DNA of 12,082 bases. Origin: Acidimicrobiales bacterium (GTDB lineage: Bacteria > Actinomycetota > Acidimicrobiia > Acidimicrobiales > Palsa-688). A program made the translations under genes and the position numbers. The notes beneath the pieces were generated by a model that had not been told where the DNA came from, did no database searches, and saw only the letters and a program-made list of their open reading frames with translations. The stretch covers positions 1 through 12,082 of the forward strand of contig JASHVH010000358.1 of NCBI GenBank assembly GCA_030039575.1, given 5' to 3'. Shown here one piece after another: positions 1 through 6,906 of this stretch (positions are counted from its first letter, which is position 1; the number at the start of each line of letters is the position of its first letter).

Positions 1-2340
1 GTAGTCGGCGAACGGCTCGATTATGTCGAACAGCTCGGACCCGAACGCGGCGCCGTAACCGGTGCGTTCGCACCCGGCCACGAACTTCTCCCGCTCGCGC
101 TTCATGATCTCGCGGACCTTCTTGCCCGCCGCCTTGCGCAACGTGTCCGCCTCTTCCAGGCTGTAACCGGCGAAGCGCTGGGCCACCCGGAGCATCGACT
201 CCTGGTAGATCATCAAACCGTAGGTGTCGCTCAGCAGGTCGGCCATGTCCTCGTGGAGGTACGTGATCGGCTTGCGGCCGTTTTTGCGGTCGGCGTAGTC
301 GTTGTGCATGTTGGCCGCCATGGGGCCGGGGCGGTAGAGCGCGACAAGGGCGGCGAGGTCGCCCAGCTCGGTAGGGGCGAGCGCTCGCGCCAGCGCCCTC
401 ATGTTGGTGCCCTCGAGCTGGAACACGCCCACCGTGTCCCCTCTCCTCAGCAGCTCGAACGTGGCCGGGTCGCTGAGGTCTACTTGGTCTATGTCGGGCC
501 TGGTGCCCGTGTTGGCTTCGATCATGTCGAGCGTCCGCTCGACGACGCTCAGGTTGCGCAGGCCGAGGAAGTCCATTTTGAGCAGGCCGAGCTCTTCGAC
601 CGCGTGCATTTCGTACTGGGTGACGATGGGGGCGTCCTCGGGCCGGCCCCCCGGCTCCGGCTTGCGCTGCACCGGCAGGTGGTCGGTGAGCGGGTCGGCC
701 GAGATGACGACTGCGGCGGCGTGGATGCCGTCCTGGCGACGAAGCCCTTCGAGGCCCTTGGCGACGTCGACGACGCGCTTCACGTCCGGGTCCGTGGCGT
801 ACATTTCGCGCAGTTCGGAGGCGACCTTGTAGCCGTCGGTGTGCTTGGGGTCCTCTTCGAAGCAGGCCCACAGCGGCGTGTCCCGGCCCATCACCAGCGG
901 GGGCATGGCCTTGGCGATACGGTCGCCGAGGCCGTAGGGGTAGCCCAGCACCCGCGCCGCGTCCCGGACCGCGGCCCGGGCTTTGATGGTCGAGAAAGTG
1001 ACTATTTGCGCCACCCGGTCCCAGCCCCAGCGCTCCGAGGCGTAACGGATCATCTCACCCCGGTAACGCTCGTCGAAGTCCATGTCGATGTCCGGCATCT
1101 GTTTGCGGCCGGTGTTCAAGAACCGTTCGAACATCAGGTCGTAACGGAGTGGGTCGAGGTCGACTATCCGCAAGCAGTACGCCACGCAGCACCCTGCTGT
1201 GCTCCCCCGGCCCGGCCCCACCCTGATCTTTTGCTCCCTGGCGTGGCGGATCAGGTCCCACACCACCAGGAAATAGTCCGAGAAGCCCATCGACGCGATA
1301 ACGCCCAGCTCGTAATCGAGCCGCTCCACGACATTGGCCGGCACCGGCGTGCCGTACATTTCCTCGGCGCCACGCAAGCTCAGGTGACGGAGGTACTCGT
1401 CGGAACTCTCGAAAGGCGCCGGCAACGCGAAGGCAGGCAGTTTGGGCCGGCCCAGCTCGATCGTTACGTCAGCCCTTTCGGCCACCCATAACGTGTTGTC
1501 GCATGCTTCGGGCAGCTCGGAGAAAAGCGCCCTCATCTCGGCCGCCGTCTTCAGGTAGTGCTCCGAGCCCTCGAAGCGGAACCGCTTCTCGTCGTCCATC
1601 GTCGAGCCCGTCTGCACGCAGAGCAGGGCGTCGTGGGCCAGGTGGTCCTCACGGGACGCGTAGTGGCTGTCGTTGGTGGCCAGCAACGGGGCGCCGATGT
1701 GGCGGGCAATTTCGATGAGCTGCGGGTTGGTTTTCCGCTGTTTTTCGAGCCCGTGGTCTTGCAGCTCGACGAACAGGTTTTCCCGGCCGAATATCTCCTG
1801 CAGCCGGGCGGCGTGACTGGTCGCCTGCTCGACGTCACCGCGTAATAGGGCCTGGCTCACCAAGCCGCCCAGGCAGCCGGTGGTGGCAATAACTCCCTCG
1901 TGGTACCGCTCCAGGAGCTCCCAGTCCGCTCTTGGCTTGTACCAGTAGCCCGAAAGGTAGGCGTCCGACGACAGTTTGAGGAGGTTCTTGTAGCCGCGGT
2001 CGTTTTCAGCCAACAGGGTGAGGTGGTAGTAGAGCTTGTCCCCCTCGTCGGCGTCCCCGCCGGTGTCGTCGAGGCGTCCCCGCCGCAGGGGCCGCTCCAG
2101 CCGGCTGTCCCCCGCCATGTACGCCTCGATCCCGATGAGGGGCTTGACCCCTGCTGCCCGGGCCGCCTTGTAGAAGTCGAGGACGCCGTACATGTTGCCG
2201 TGGTCGGTGATGGCTATTGCCGGCTGGCCGTCCGAGGCGGCCCGCTTGACCACCTCTTCGACCCGCGCCGCGCCGTCGAGCATCGAGAACTCCGTATGGA
2301 GGTGCAGGTGCGCAAACGAAGCGCTAACTGGTCCGGCCAC
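1..2340 (-). CDS. dnaE1: DNA polymerase III alpha subunit, DnaE1 type (partial, C-terminal part beyond window)
   Basis: Replicative DNA polymerase catalytic subunit (C-family). The 780 visible codons begin at a GTG at 2340 preceded by a strong AGGAGGAG ribosome binding site six bases upstream. The PHP domain opens at residues 9-24 (FAHLHLHTEFSMLDGA). All nine metal-ligand positions expected for an active PHP exonuclease are visible: H13, H15, D22, H47, E72, H106, C156, D224 and H226. The polymerase core carries GPGRGS at 375-380, the catalytic PDIDMDFDE at 416-424 (D417, D419) and the third aspartate D590 in KMDFLGL. The thumb/fingers motif YRPGPM and the YGLMIYQE segment follow. The frame continues to base 1, so the tandem HhH, OB-fold and beta-binding parts lie outside. 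Sequence character (TEFSMLDGAA, LLKMDFLGLRNLS) fits DnaE1 rather than the mutagenic DnaE2. It is preceded by a 384-bp gap holding a DnaA-box cluster. Confidence 0.97.
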   Translation of the reverse strand, partial: MAGPVSASFAHLHLHTEFSMLDGAARVEEVVKRAASDGQPAIAITDHGNMYGVLDFYKAARAAGVKPLIGIEAYMAGDSRLERPLRRGRLDDTGGDADEGDKLYYHLTLLAENDRGYKNLLKLSSDAYLSGYWYKPRADWELLERYHEGVIATTGCLGGLVSQALLRGDVEQATSHAARLQEIFGRENLFVELQDHGLEKQRKTNPQLIEIARHIGAPLLATNDSHYASREDHLAHDALLCVQTGSTMDDEKRFRFEGSEHYLKTAAEMRALFSELPEACDNTLWVAERADVTIELGRPKLPAFALPAPFESSDEYLRHLSLRGAEEMYGTPVPANVVERLDYELGVIASMGFSDYFLVVWDLIRHAREQKIRVGPGRGSTAGCCVAYCLRIVDLDPLRYDLMFERFLNTGRKQMPDIDMDFDERYRGEMIRYASERWGWDRVAQIVTFSTIKARAAVRDAARVLGYPYGLGDRIAKAMPPLVMGRDTPLWACFEEDPKHTDGYKVASELREMYATDPDVKRVVDVAKGLEGLRRQDGIHAAAVVISADPLTDHLPVQRKPEPGGRPEDAPIVTQYEMHAVEELGLLKMDFLGLRNLSVVERTLDMIEANTGTRPDIDQVDLSDPATFELLRRGDTVGVFQLEGTNMRALARALAPTELGDLAALVALYRPGPMAANMHNDYADRKNGRKPITYLHEDMADLLSDTYGLMIYQESMLRVAQRFAGYSLEEADTLRKAAGKKVREIMKREREKFVAGCERTGYGAAFGSELFDIIEPFADY

Positions 2341-2385
2341 TACCCACTCCTCCTCGTCCTGGCTCCACCTCGGTGAGGGACCTCG

Positions 2386-2419
2386 CCGTCCACAAGGGTG
2401 TGGTTAATCCTGTGGACAA
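2386..2419 (-). promoter_or_regulatory. Cluster of three DnaA-box-like sequences upstream of dnaE1
   Basis: Read on the minus strand, 2419-2411 is TTGTCCACA, identical to the actinobacterial DnaA-box consensus. 2407-2399 is TTAACCACA, one mismatch from TTATCCACA. On the plus strand 2386-2394 is CCGTCCACA, seven of nine matches, in opposite orientation. Spacings are three and four bases, so the cluster spans only 34 bp and ends about 45 bp upstream of the dnaE1 start. The outer two boxes also form a 7-bp inverted repeat (GTCCACA/TGTGGAC), so a dyad operator or a leader hairpin is an alternative reading. Confidence 0.5.
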
Positions 2420-2424
2420 GATTA
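2419..2424 (-). promoter_or_regulatory. Possible -10 hexamer for dnaE1
   Basis: Minus-strand TAATCT directly precedes the first DnaA-box-like sequence and would place the transcript start inside the box cluster, about 70 bases before the GTG start. No good -35 match is visible at 17-18 bases, so the call rests on the hexamer alone. Confidence 0.25.
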
Positions 2425-2472
2425 CAACCGTGTTCTTCTGCCGAATCTAGCGCGCCCGTGTGACTGCTGACG

Positions 2473-2511
2473 ACCTGTCCGATGCCTACCGGCCACCTGT
2501 CCGATCGCTAC
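2473..2511. repeat. Two-copy 22-bp-period direct repeat
   Basis: A 17-base unit starting ACCTGTCCGAT and ending CTAC occurs at 2473-2489 and again at 2495-2511, differing at two adjacent bases. It lies in the bpa-dnaE1 gap. No function is apparent. Confidence 0.6.
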
Positions 2512-2562
2512 GGGACGGGCTCCAGGGTACGGCCTGTCCCGCCCCTCCCGCGCCGCCAGACA

Positions 2563-2612
2563 GTTGGGCCAGACCGTCGTCCAGACCGTTGGGCCAGACC
2601 GTTGGGCCAGGC
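2563..2612. repeat. Four-unit 12-13-bp tandem repeat
   Basis: The unit GTTGGGCCAGACC occurs at 2563-2575 and 2588-2600. A degenerate copy (GTCGTCCAGACC) lies between them at 2576-2587, and a partial copy (GTTGGGCCAGGC) follows at 2601-2612. The array is head-to-tail with a 12-13-bp period, close to but not the same as a helical turn. It lies in non-coding sequence between bpa and dnaE1. Confidence 0.65.
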
Positions 2613-2688
2613 ATTCGGGATTACCGTCCTGCTGCTCCTCGCTCACTGGCCGCGCGCACCATCGCGCTCTGGCCTTTCCCTGGTGACG

Positions 2689-2710
2689 GGGTCAGAGCGG
2701 GCCCTGACCC
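2689..2710 (-). terminator. Hairpin after bpa, possible terminator
   Basis: GGGTCAG (2689-2695) and CTGACCC (2704-2710) form a perfect 7-bp stem with an 8-base loop. The stem begins 15 bases past the bpa stop codon. There is no T-tract, as is common for high-GC actinobacterial terminators, so termination is inferred from position and symmetry only. Confidence 0.45.
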
Positions 2711-2724
2711 TCCAGAGGGAAGGG

Positions 2725-3255
2725 TTAGAGGTACGTGCCCGGCATGGGCGTGTCCTCGCCGGTGCCGCGCGCCTGGCGGCCGGTTGGCAACGCCCGCCGG
2801 CGGGCGTCCTCGAGCTGGGCCCGCTGCGCCATTTGCTGGGCCATCAGCGTCGCCTGGATCCCGTGGAAGAGGCCCTCGAGCCAGCCGACGAGCTGAGCCT
2901 GGGCCACCCGTAGCTCCGCGTCGGTCGGCACGCTTTCCGGGTGGAACGGGGGCGCCATCCGGGACAGCTCGGCGCTCAGGTCGGGCGACAGGCCTTCCTG
3001 TAGCTCGACCAGCGACGTGTCGTAGATCTCGCGCAAGCGGGCCCGGCTGGCATCATCGAGCGGGGCCTGGCGTACCTCCTCCAGCAACTGGCGGATCATA
3101 GACCCGATCCGCATCACCTTCGCCGGTTGTTCGACGACCTCGGGGTTCTCGTCCTGGCCCGTCTCGCCCTCCGCCGCCGGGGCGCTCTTGCCACCGGTCT
3201 GCACCACGATGAGCGGAGGTTCGTCGTCTCGCGGGTTGTTCATCACAGGGCCCAT
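2725..3255 (-). CDS. bpa: Bacterial proteasome activator Bpa/PafE
   Basis: ATP-independent ring-forming activator that opens the gate of the actinobacterial 20S proteasome. The 176-residue product has the family's usual length (about 174 in Mycobacterium tuberculosis). Its conserved core runs from VEQPAKVMRIGSMIRQLLEE (41-60) through DAELRVAQAQLVGWLEGLFHG (112-132) to QQMAQRAQLE (140-149). This is the helical bundle of the family. The protein ends in GTYL (173-176), matching the C-terminal GQYL-type gate-opening motif with the penultimate tyrosine kept. The first 40 residues are acidic and low complexity, as in known members. The start is uncertain: ATG at 3255 is chosen, ATG at 3243 would give 172 residues, and neither has a clear ribosome binding site. 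It follows the arylsulfotransferase-like pair after 77 bases and precedes dnaE1. Proteasome core genes are not in the window. Confidence 0.93.
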   Translation of the reverse strand: MGPVMNNPRDDEPPLIVVQTGGKSAPAAEGETGQDENPEVVEQPAKVMRIGSMIRQLLEEVRQAPLDDASRARLREIYDTSLVELQEGLSPDLSAELSRMAPPFHPESVPTDAELRVAQAQLVGWLEGLFHGIQATLMAQQMAQRAQLEDARRRALPTGRQARGTGEDTPMPGTYL

Positions 3256-3332
3256 CTTTACCCACGCCGCTCCCTCTTTGGAACTCGCGGGGCGTTGCCC
3301 GCCACCCAGCCGGGCTGGCGTACGTGGCCCGG

Positions 3333-5003
3333 TCAAAGCAGCCGCCGCGTCTCCGACCGGGCCAATACCCTCCCGGTGCCGGTAACGGCCTCGACCGCAA
3401 GGAAATTGGGGGCCTGCGGCACGGTGATCGCAGTCTCGAAGCCACGGCGGGGGGCACTGCCTAGCGGGCCGAGCTCGCTGTGGCTGCGGCCACCGAAGAC
3501 GAGCCAACTGGCTACTTCCGTGGCACCGTTCCAGCTGGCGAAGAGCGTGGCGGAACTCCCCTTGGGCACGGCCGCGATCGCCGGTGGCTCGGACGGGATA
3601 CCCGTCCACGCTCGTTTGAAGGCGCGGTAAGACTCGGTCCCGGAGGCCAAGCGGGCGTCGAAGACCACTTTGCCCGTGGGGTCGTACTCGGTGAAGTAGC
3701 TCGAATCGCCCCAACCGATGAACCGGTGCCCGCTCTCGATGTCCTGCACGCTCCCTAGGGCCTCCGAGAGCACCGGGGGCGAGTGCAGGTACTGGCGCAG
3801 GAGGTCGGCCTGGCGCGACTTTTCGTTCACTGACAGCACCACGCCGCGGGACTGGGACGCCTCCGCCGGCGGCCCACCCTCGTTGTCGAACACTGTGAAC
3901 GTCCCGTCAGGATGGCTCCTGACATCGTGTTGGAACGCAAAATGGGCGCCCGTCCCCAGCTTGAAGTCGCTGGCTTTGCCCCCGAGGCGCCAGAGGATCT
4001 TCCCGCTGGGGCGCTGAACTTTATAAAAAGCCCAGGTGTTGCGGCCCGAAATTATGAGGTTACCGTCTGTCGGGTCTACGTCAACGGAATTGATGTGGAA
4101 ATAATCCCAGGCGCTGTTAGGTTGCGCCGGCTGGTACGACTCGGCCAGCGCCACGTGCTCGTCGCTGCGCCACTGGAACAGGAGCTTCCCGGTGCTCGGG
4201 TCGACCTCTTGCACCACACCGTAGAAGTAAGACCCGTGGCGGGGCCCGCCGAAGGTGGACAGGTCCGCCTCAGCCTGGCCGTAACATGTGAAAAGGGCCG
4301 TCCCTTCAGGTGTGATCACGAAATCGTGCAGGTCACCTTGAAGTCCGTCCTTGGCGGACACCTCGCCGACCTGGTTGTAGCTGGAGTCGACCAACACGTA
4401 GTGGCCCTCGCCATGTGCCTCGACCACCGCCCCCTGGAACCAACCCAGGACCTGCTGGCCCCTGTACGTCCACGTTTGCAGGTTGAAGGCCCGCAAGTTG
4501 GGGTCGGAGCCCGGCGACAGCGGGAGGAACCACACGAGGTCGCCATTGCCGTCGACGATCATCGGCCCCTGCTGCGCCGGTCCCGAGTGGCTGTCAGTAA
4601 GGACCAGGTTGGGGCCGAACGCGGCTGAGCGGACGTCAACTGTGATCGTGGGCGGGCGCAAGTCCGGGCGCGACTTGAACACCTGCGCCGCTCCCTCGCT
4701 CGAGGTACTCGGCGCAGATCCCAGTTCAGGGACGGCGAGGTCCTCGGGGTAAGCCGTGACGCGGCTCCCATGCCCGTGCCGGGTGGCTTCGTCGAAGACG
4801 GTGACGCCGAGCACGGCGGCGGCGCCGGCGGCCGCCGAGCCCATGGCCAGGCGGGCCAGCAGCGCCCGGCGAGACAGTGGCCGGTTCTCACCGGAAGTCG
4901 CCGTAGCTTCTGCCGGTCCCTGTCGCCCGCCCTGGGTGCTTTCCGCCGACCGGGTTTCGGGCCGGAGGGCCTCTGCGGGTTGGTGGCCTGCCGGTCTCTT
5001 CAC
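3333..5003 (-). CDS. Arylsulfotransferase-like protein with Tat signal, paralogue 2
   Basis: A 556-residue predicted exported protein of the arylsulfotransferase (ASST) beta-propeller superfamily. Characterised members move sulfate between phenols without PAPS. The N-terminus has a twin-arginine motif, SRRALLARL (44-52), before an Ala/Gly-rich hydrophobic stretch (54-68). The n-region is long. SRPDLRPP (111-118) opens the conserved part. Candidate active-site residues are H226 (DLHDF), H303 with N305 (FHINS), R321 (GRNTW) and H359 (FQHD). The H-x-N pair and the 18-residue H-to-R spacing match E. coli AssT (H356, N358, R374), making H359 the likely sulfated histidine. The C-terminal part (about 485-550) looks like a beta-sandwich. 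There is one cysteine (C240), so the disulfide of AssT cannot form. The GTG start at 5003 overlaps the stop of the upstream paralogue (GTGA), implying translational coupling. The true substrate is unknown. Confidence 0.85.
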   Translation of the reverse strand: MKRPAGHQPAEALRPETRSAESTQGGRQGPAEATATSGENRPLSRRALLARLAMGSAAAGAAAVLGVTVFDEATRHGHGSRVTAYPEDLAVPELGSAPSTSSEGAAQVFKSRPDLRPPTITVDVRSAAFGPNLVLTDSHSGPAQQGPMIVDGNGDLVWFLPLSPGSDPNLRAFNLQTWTYRGQQVLGWFQGAVVEAHGEGHYVLVDSSYNQVGEVSAKDGLQGDLHDFVITPEGTALFTCYGQAEADLSTFGGPRHGSYFYGVVQEVDPSTGKLLFQWRSDEHVALAESYQPAQPNSAWDYFHINSVDVDPTDGNLIISGRNTWAFYKVQRPSGKILWRLGGKASDFKLGTGAHFAFQHDVRSHPDGTFTVFDNEGGPPAEASQSRGVVLSVNEKSRQADLLRQYLHSPPVLSEALGSVQDIESGHRFIGWGDSSYFTEYDPTGKVVFDARLASGTESYRAFKRAWTGIPSEPPAIAAVPKGSSATLFASWNGATEVASWLVFGGRSHSELGPLGSAPRRGFETAITVPQAPNFLAVEAVTGTGRVLARSETRRLL

Positions 5004-6577
5004 GCGGCCAGGACCTCGGAGCTCCCGATCTTGCTACCCGCACGGTCGAGGGCGAGAACCTGGAAATACGGCCCGGTGCTGTTAACCGATATAGCAGTTT
5101 CGAAATCGGCCCAGTCGGCCGAGGCCAATGGGGCCAACTGACCAGCCGGGCCGCCCAGCACTTCCCAGGCTTCCACCTCGGTGGAGCCGTTCCAACTTAC
5201 GTAGACGGTCTTGCCGCCCACCGTGTCGTCCTCGATGGCAACGGCGGGCCGGTCCGTCGGCTGCCCCACGAACTTGGCCGAAAAAGCACGGTAGGACTGC
5301 ACGTTCGTCGGCAACCGGGCGTCGAGGACCAGCTCCCCGTCAGCCGAGAAGCGGGAGAAGTACGGATGAGCCCCCCACCCCACCAAGGCCCCGCCGTCCT
5401 CCAGCATCTGGGTACTGCCCTGGTTGGGCACCAGCAGGCGGGCCGGGTGGACAAACGCTTTGTCCAGCGCCACCTTCTTGGTGCTCTCGTCCACGGACAC
5501 GACGATGGCGCGTGACTGAGGCTCCTCCGCCGGCGAAGCGCCGTCATCGAAAAGGCTGACCGTGGCCGGCCCATGGTAGCGAGCGTGGTGCTGCCAGTAG
5601 AACTGGCTGCCCTGGCCCATTTCGAAATCAGATTTCTTGCCGTTCATGCGCCAGATGACCTCACCACTGGCCCGTCCCACCTTGTAGAGCGCCCACGTAT
5701 TGCGGGCCGAAATTAACAGGTCCCCGTCGGGTGAAAGAGTTATCGAGTTGATATGGAAATAGTCGAACGGGGCCTTCTCGGTGCCCTGGCCCTTGGGCAG
5801 CGTCTGGTAGGTCTCGTCCACACCGACGTGGTCCACGCTCTCCCAACGGTGCAGCAGTTTATTGGTGGCCACGTCGACCTCCATTGCCACGGCCCCGAGC
5901 ACGAAGCCGTTTTTTGGCCCGCCGACGCTCGACAGGTCGGTGGCCACCGGGTGGTAGGCCGTCATCAGGGCGGTGCCCTGGCCGGTGAGGACGAGCTCGT
6001 GGAGGTCGGGCGCCAGGCCGTCCACCGGCCGTATACGGCCAACTTCGTTGAAGCTCAAGTCCGCGATCACGCCTTCTCCCGCCCCGGTCCCGTCAGTCAC
6101 CGTGCCTTCCCACCAAGTGAGGACCGGTTGGCCGTTCCACTCCTGGTACTGCAAGTCAAAGGAGGCGTTGTCCGTGGGGAGGAACCAGCGCAGCCGCCCG
6201 TCGGTCTGCACGACCATCAGGCCGGGCTGGCCGGGCCCAGGGGGCACGTACGCCTTGGGCGACAACAGCACCAGGCCTTCGTCCTGACCGGGCACGAAGG
6301 GCGTCGAGGGCCGGCGCACGACGGTCACCCGTGGTGGCCGGAGGTCGGGCCGTGAATAGAAGAAGTTCGCCTCGTTTGCGTTGTACTCCGTGGTGGGAGC
6401 GGTCGCTGCCGAGTCGCCGTTGGGCGACGCATCCGCGCTCTTGCCGGCCGGTTTGGGCCACTCATAGCCGACCAGGCCGGCTACCCCTACAGTTGCTGCT
6501 CCTGCTGTCAAGGCCAAAAACTGGCGGCGCGTCGTAGCCAAAGCACTCCTAACCTCTACCGGCGTTACAGCCGCCAT
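5000..6577 (-). CDS. Arylsulfotransferase-like protein with Tat signal, paralogue 1
   Basis: A 525-residue relative of the next gene, sharing its whole domain plan. TTRRQFLAL (15-23) is a Tat motif followed by a hydrophobic segment (about 22-37) rich in Ala and Gly. SRPDLRPP at 75-82 begins the shared region. H192 (DLHEL), H275-x-N277 (FHINS), R292 (ARNTW) and H330 (WQHH) align with the catalytic set of ASST enzymes. A trailing beta-rich region (YVSWNGSTEVEAWEVLGG, 459-476) matches the paralogue. There are no cysteines. The start is ambiguous. ATG at 6577 has no ribosome binding site, whereas TTG at 6541 sits four bases after AGGAG and would give a short n-region typical of Tat signals. Together the two genes form an overlapping unit. 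No sulfatase, thiol oxidase or transporter lies beside them, so the substrate cannot be inferred. Confidence 0.85.
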   Translation of the reverse strand: MAAVTPVEVRSALATTRRQFLALTAGAATVGVAGLVGYEWPKPAGKSADASPNGDSAATAPTTEYNANEANFFYSRPDLRPPRVTVVRRPSTPFVPGQDEGLVLLSPKAYVPPGPGQPGLMVVQTDGRLRWFLPTDNASFDLQYQEWNGQPVLTWWEGTVTDGTGAGEGVIADLSFNEVGRIRPVDGLAPDLHELVLTGQGTALMTAYHPVATDLSSVGGPKNGFVLGAVAMEVDVATNKLLHRWESVDHVGVDETYQTLPKGQGTEKAPFDYFHINSITLSPDGDLLISARNTWALYKVGRASGEVIWRMNGKKSDFEMGQGSQFYWQHHARYHGPATVSLFDDGASPAEEPQSRAIVVSVDESTKKVALDKAFVHPARLLVPNQGSTQMLEDGGALVGWGAHPYFSRFSADGELVLDARLPTNVQSYRAFSAKFVGQPTDRPAVAIEDDTVGGKTVYVSWNGSTEVEAWEVLGGPAGQLAPLASADWADFETAISVNSTGPYFQVLALDRAGSKIGSSEVLAA

Positions 6578-6646
6578 AGTGCCGGGCAGACGCTAAGGAA
6601 CTCCTGAACCGAACGTAACCGTTTGGCTAAGAAACCCGCTCGAGCC

Positions 6647-6686
6647 GGCCAGGCCTGCCCCGCCCCCCGGCCGTTTTCGCCTGGCC
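6647..6686 (-). terminator. Inverted repeat after the cold-shock gene, possible terminator
   Basis: GGCCAGGC (6647-6654) and GCCTGGCC (6679-6686) are a perfect 8-bp inverted repeat with a 24-base loop, starting ten bases beyond the stop of the small cold-shock gene. The rest of the 119-bp gap up to the arylsulfotransferase-like gene shows no convincing promoter. Low confidence because the loop is long and no T-tract follows. Confidence 0.3.
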
Positions 6687-6696
6687 ACCAGGGCGC

Positions 6697-6906
6697 TTAG
6701 CAGATGAGGAGACCTCTGGCCTCCCATATGCCTCTGTGGCCAGGGACGGCGACGAAGGCCACCTCGGGCCCGACGGCGATGTCGCGCGTACCATCGGCGA
6801 TCTCGGTGCAATGGAACGGGTACCTCCGCCCGTCGCTCGCCCGGACCTCGCCGAGGCCCACCTCTTTGTCGAAGCTGTCGACCGTTCCCAACTGTGGCCT
6901 GTACAC
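6697..6906 (-). CDS. Small cold-shock-domain-like protein
   Basis: A 69-residue protein with the general pattern of a single cold-shock (OB-fold) domain. It opens with GTVDSFDKEVGLGEVRASDG (7-26), followed by YPFHCTEIADGTRDI (29-43), VGPEVAFVAVPG (45-56) and a closing GIWEARGL. In classical CspA the nucleic-acid-binding motifs are KGFGFI and VFVHF. Here the equivalent stretches are VGLGEV and YPFHC, so most of the binding aromatics are gone. I recall similar short proteins from actinobacteria, but their role is not known to me. The start is a GTG at 6906, preceded by a perfect duplicated 15-mer that carries a weak AAAGAGA ribosome binding site in each copy. It ends in cysteine. It lies 51 bases after hisG and is probably cotranscribed with it. 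Confidence 0.75.
   Translation of the reverse strand: MYRPQLGTVDSFDKEVGLGEVRASDGRRYPFHCTEIADGTRDIAVGPEVAFVAVPGHRGIWEARGLLIC

Larger units (their letters stand above)
2341..2724. other. Non-coding gap between bpa and dnaE1
   Basis: This is the only gap over 300 bases in the window. From the dnaE1 side it holds the ribosome binding site, a cluster of three DnaA-box-like 9-mers (2386-2419), a weak -10-like hexamer, two short tandem-repeat blocks (2473-2511 and 2563-2612), and a hairpin just beyond the end of bpa (2689-2710). Open frames cross it on both strands, but none shows a recognisable protein or a convincing start. I read them as chance frames in high-GC DNA. Confidence 0.7.

Noticed and set aside
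253..1491. Long plus-strand open frame opposite dnaE1
   Set aside because: It is antisense to an unmistakable polymerase gene and has no family motifs. Such frames are common opposite high-GC genes.
2386..2612. Possible replication origin from DnaA-like boxes plus repeats
   Set aside because: Only three boxes, no AT-rich unwinding region and no dnaA, dnaN or gyrase genes nearby. A regulatory site for dnaE1 is simpler.
2473..2612. Possible CRISPR array
   Set aside because: Units are 12-22 bp with no unique spacers and no cas genes in the window.
2460..3101. Plus-strand open frame from the dnaE1 upstream gap into bpa
   Set aside because: Arg/Pro/Gly-rich translation with no motif. It overlaps bpa in antisense and includes the tandem repeats.
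3306..3318. Small inverted repeat CCAGC-CGG-GCTGG between the arylsulfotransferase-like gene and bpa
   Set aside because: A 5-bp stem with a 3-base loop and no T-tract is expected by chance at this GC content.
3256..3714. Upstream extension of the bpa frame
   Set aside because: It would overlap the end of the arylsulfotransferase-like gene, and the conserved Bpa sequence begins only after 3255.
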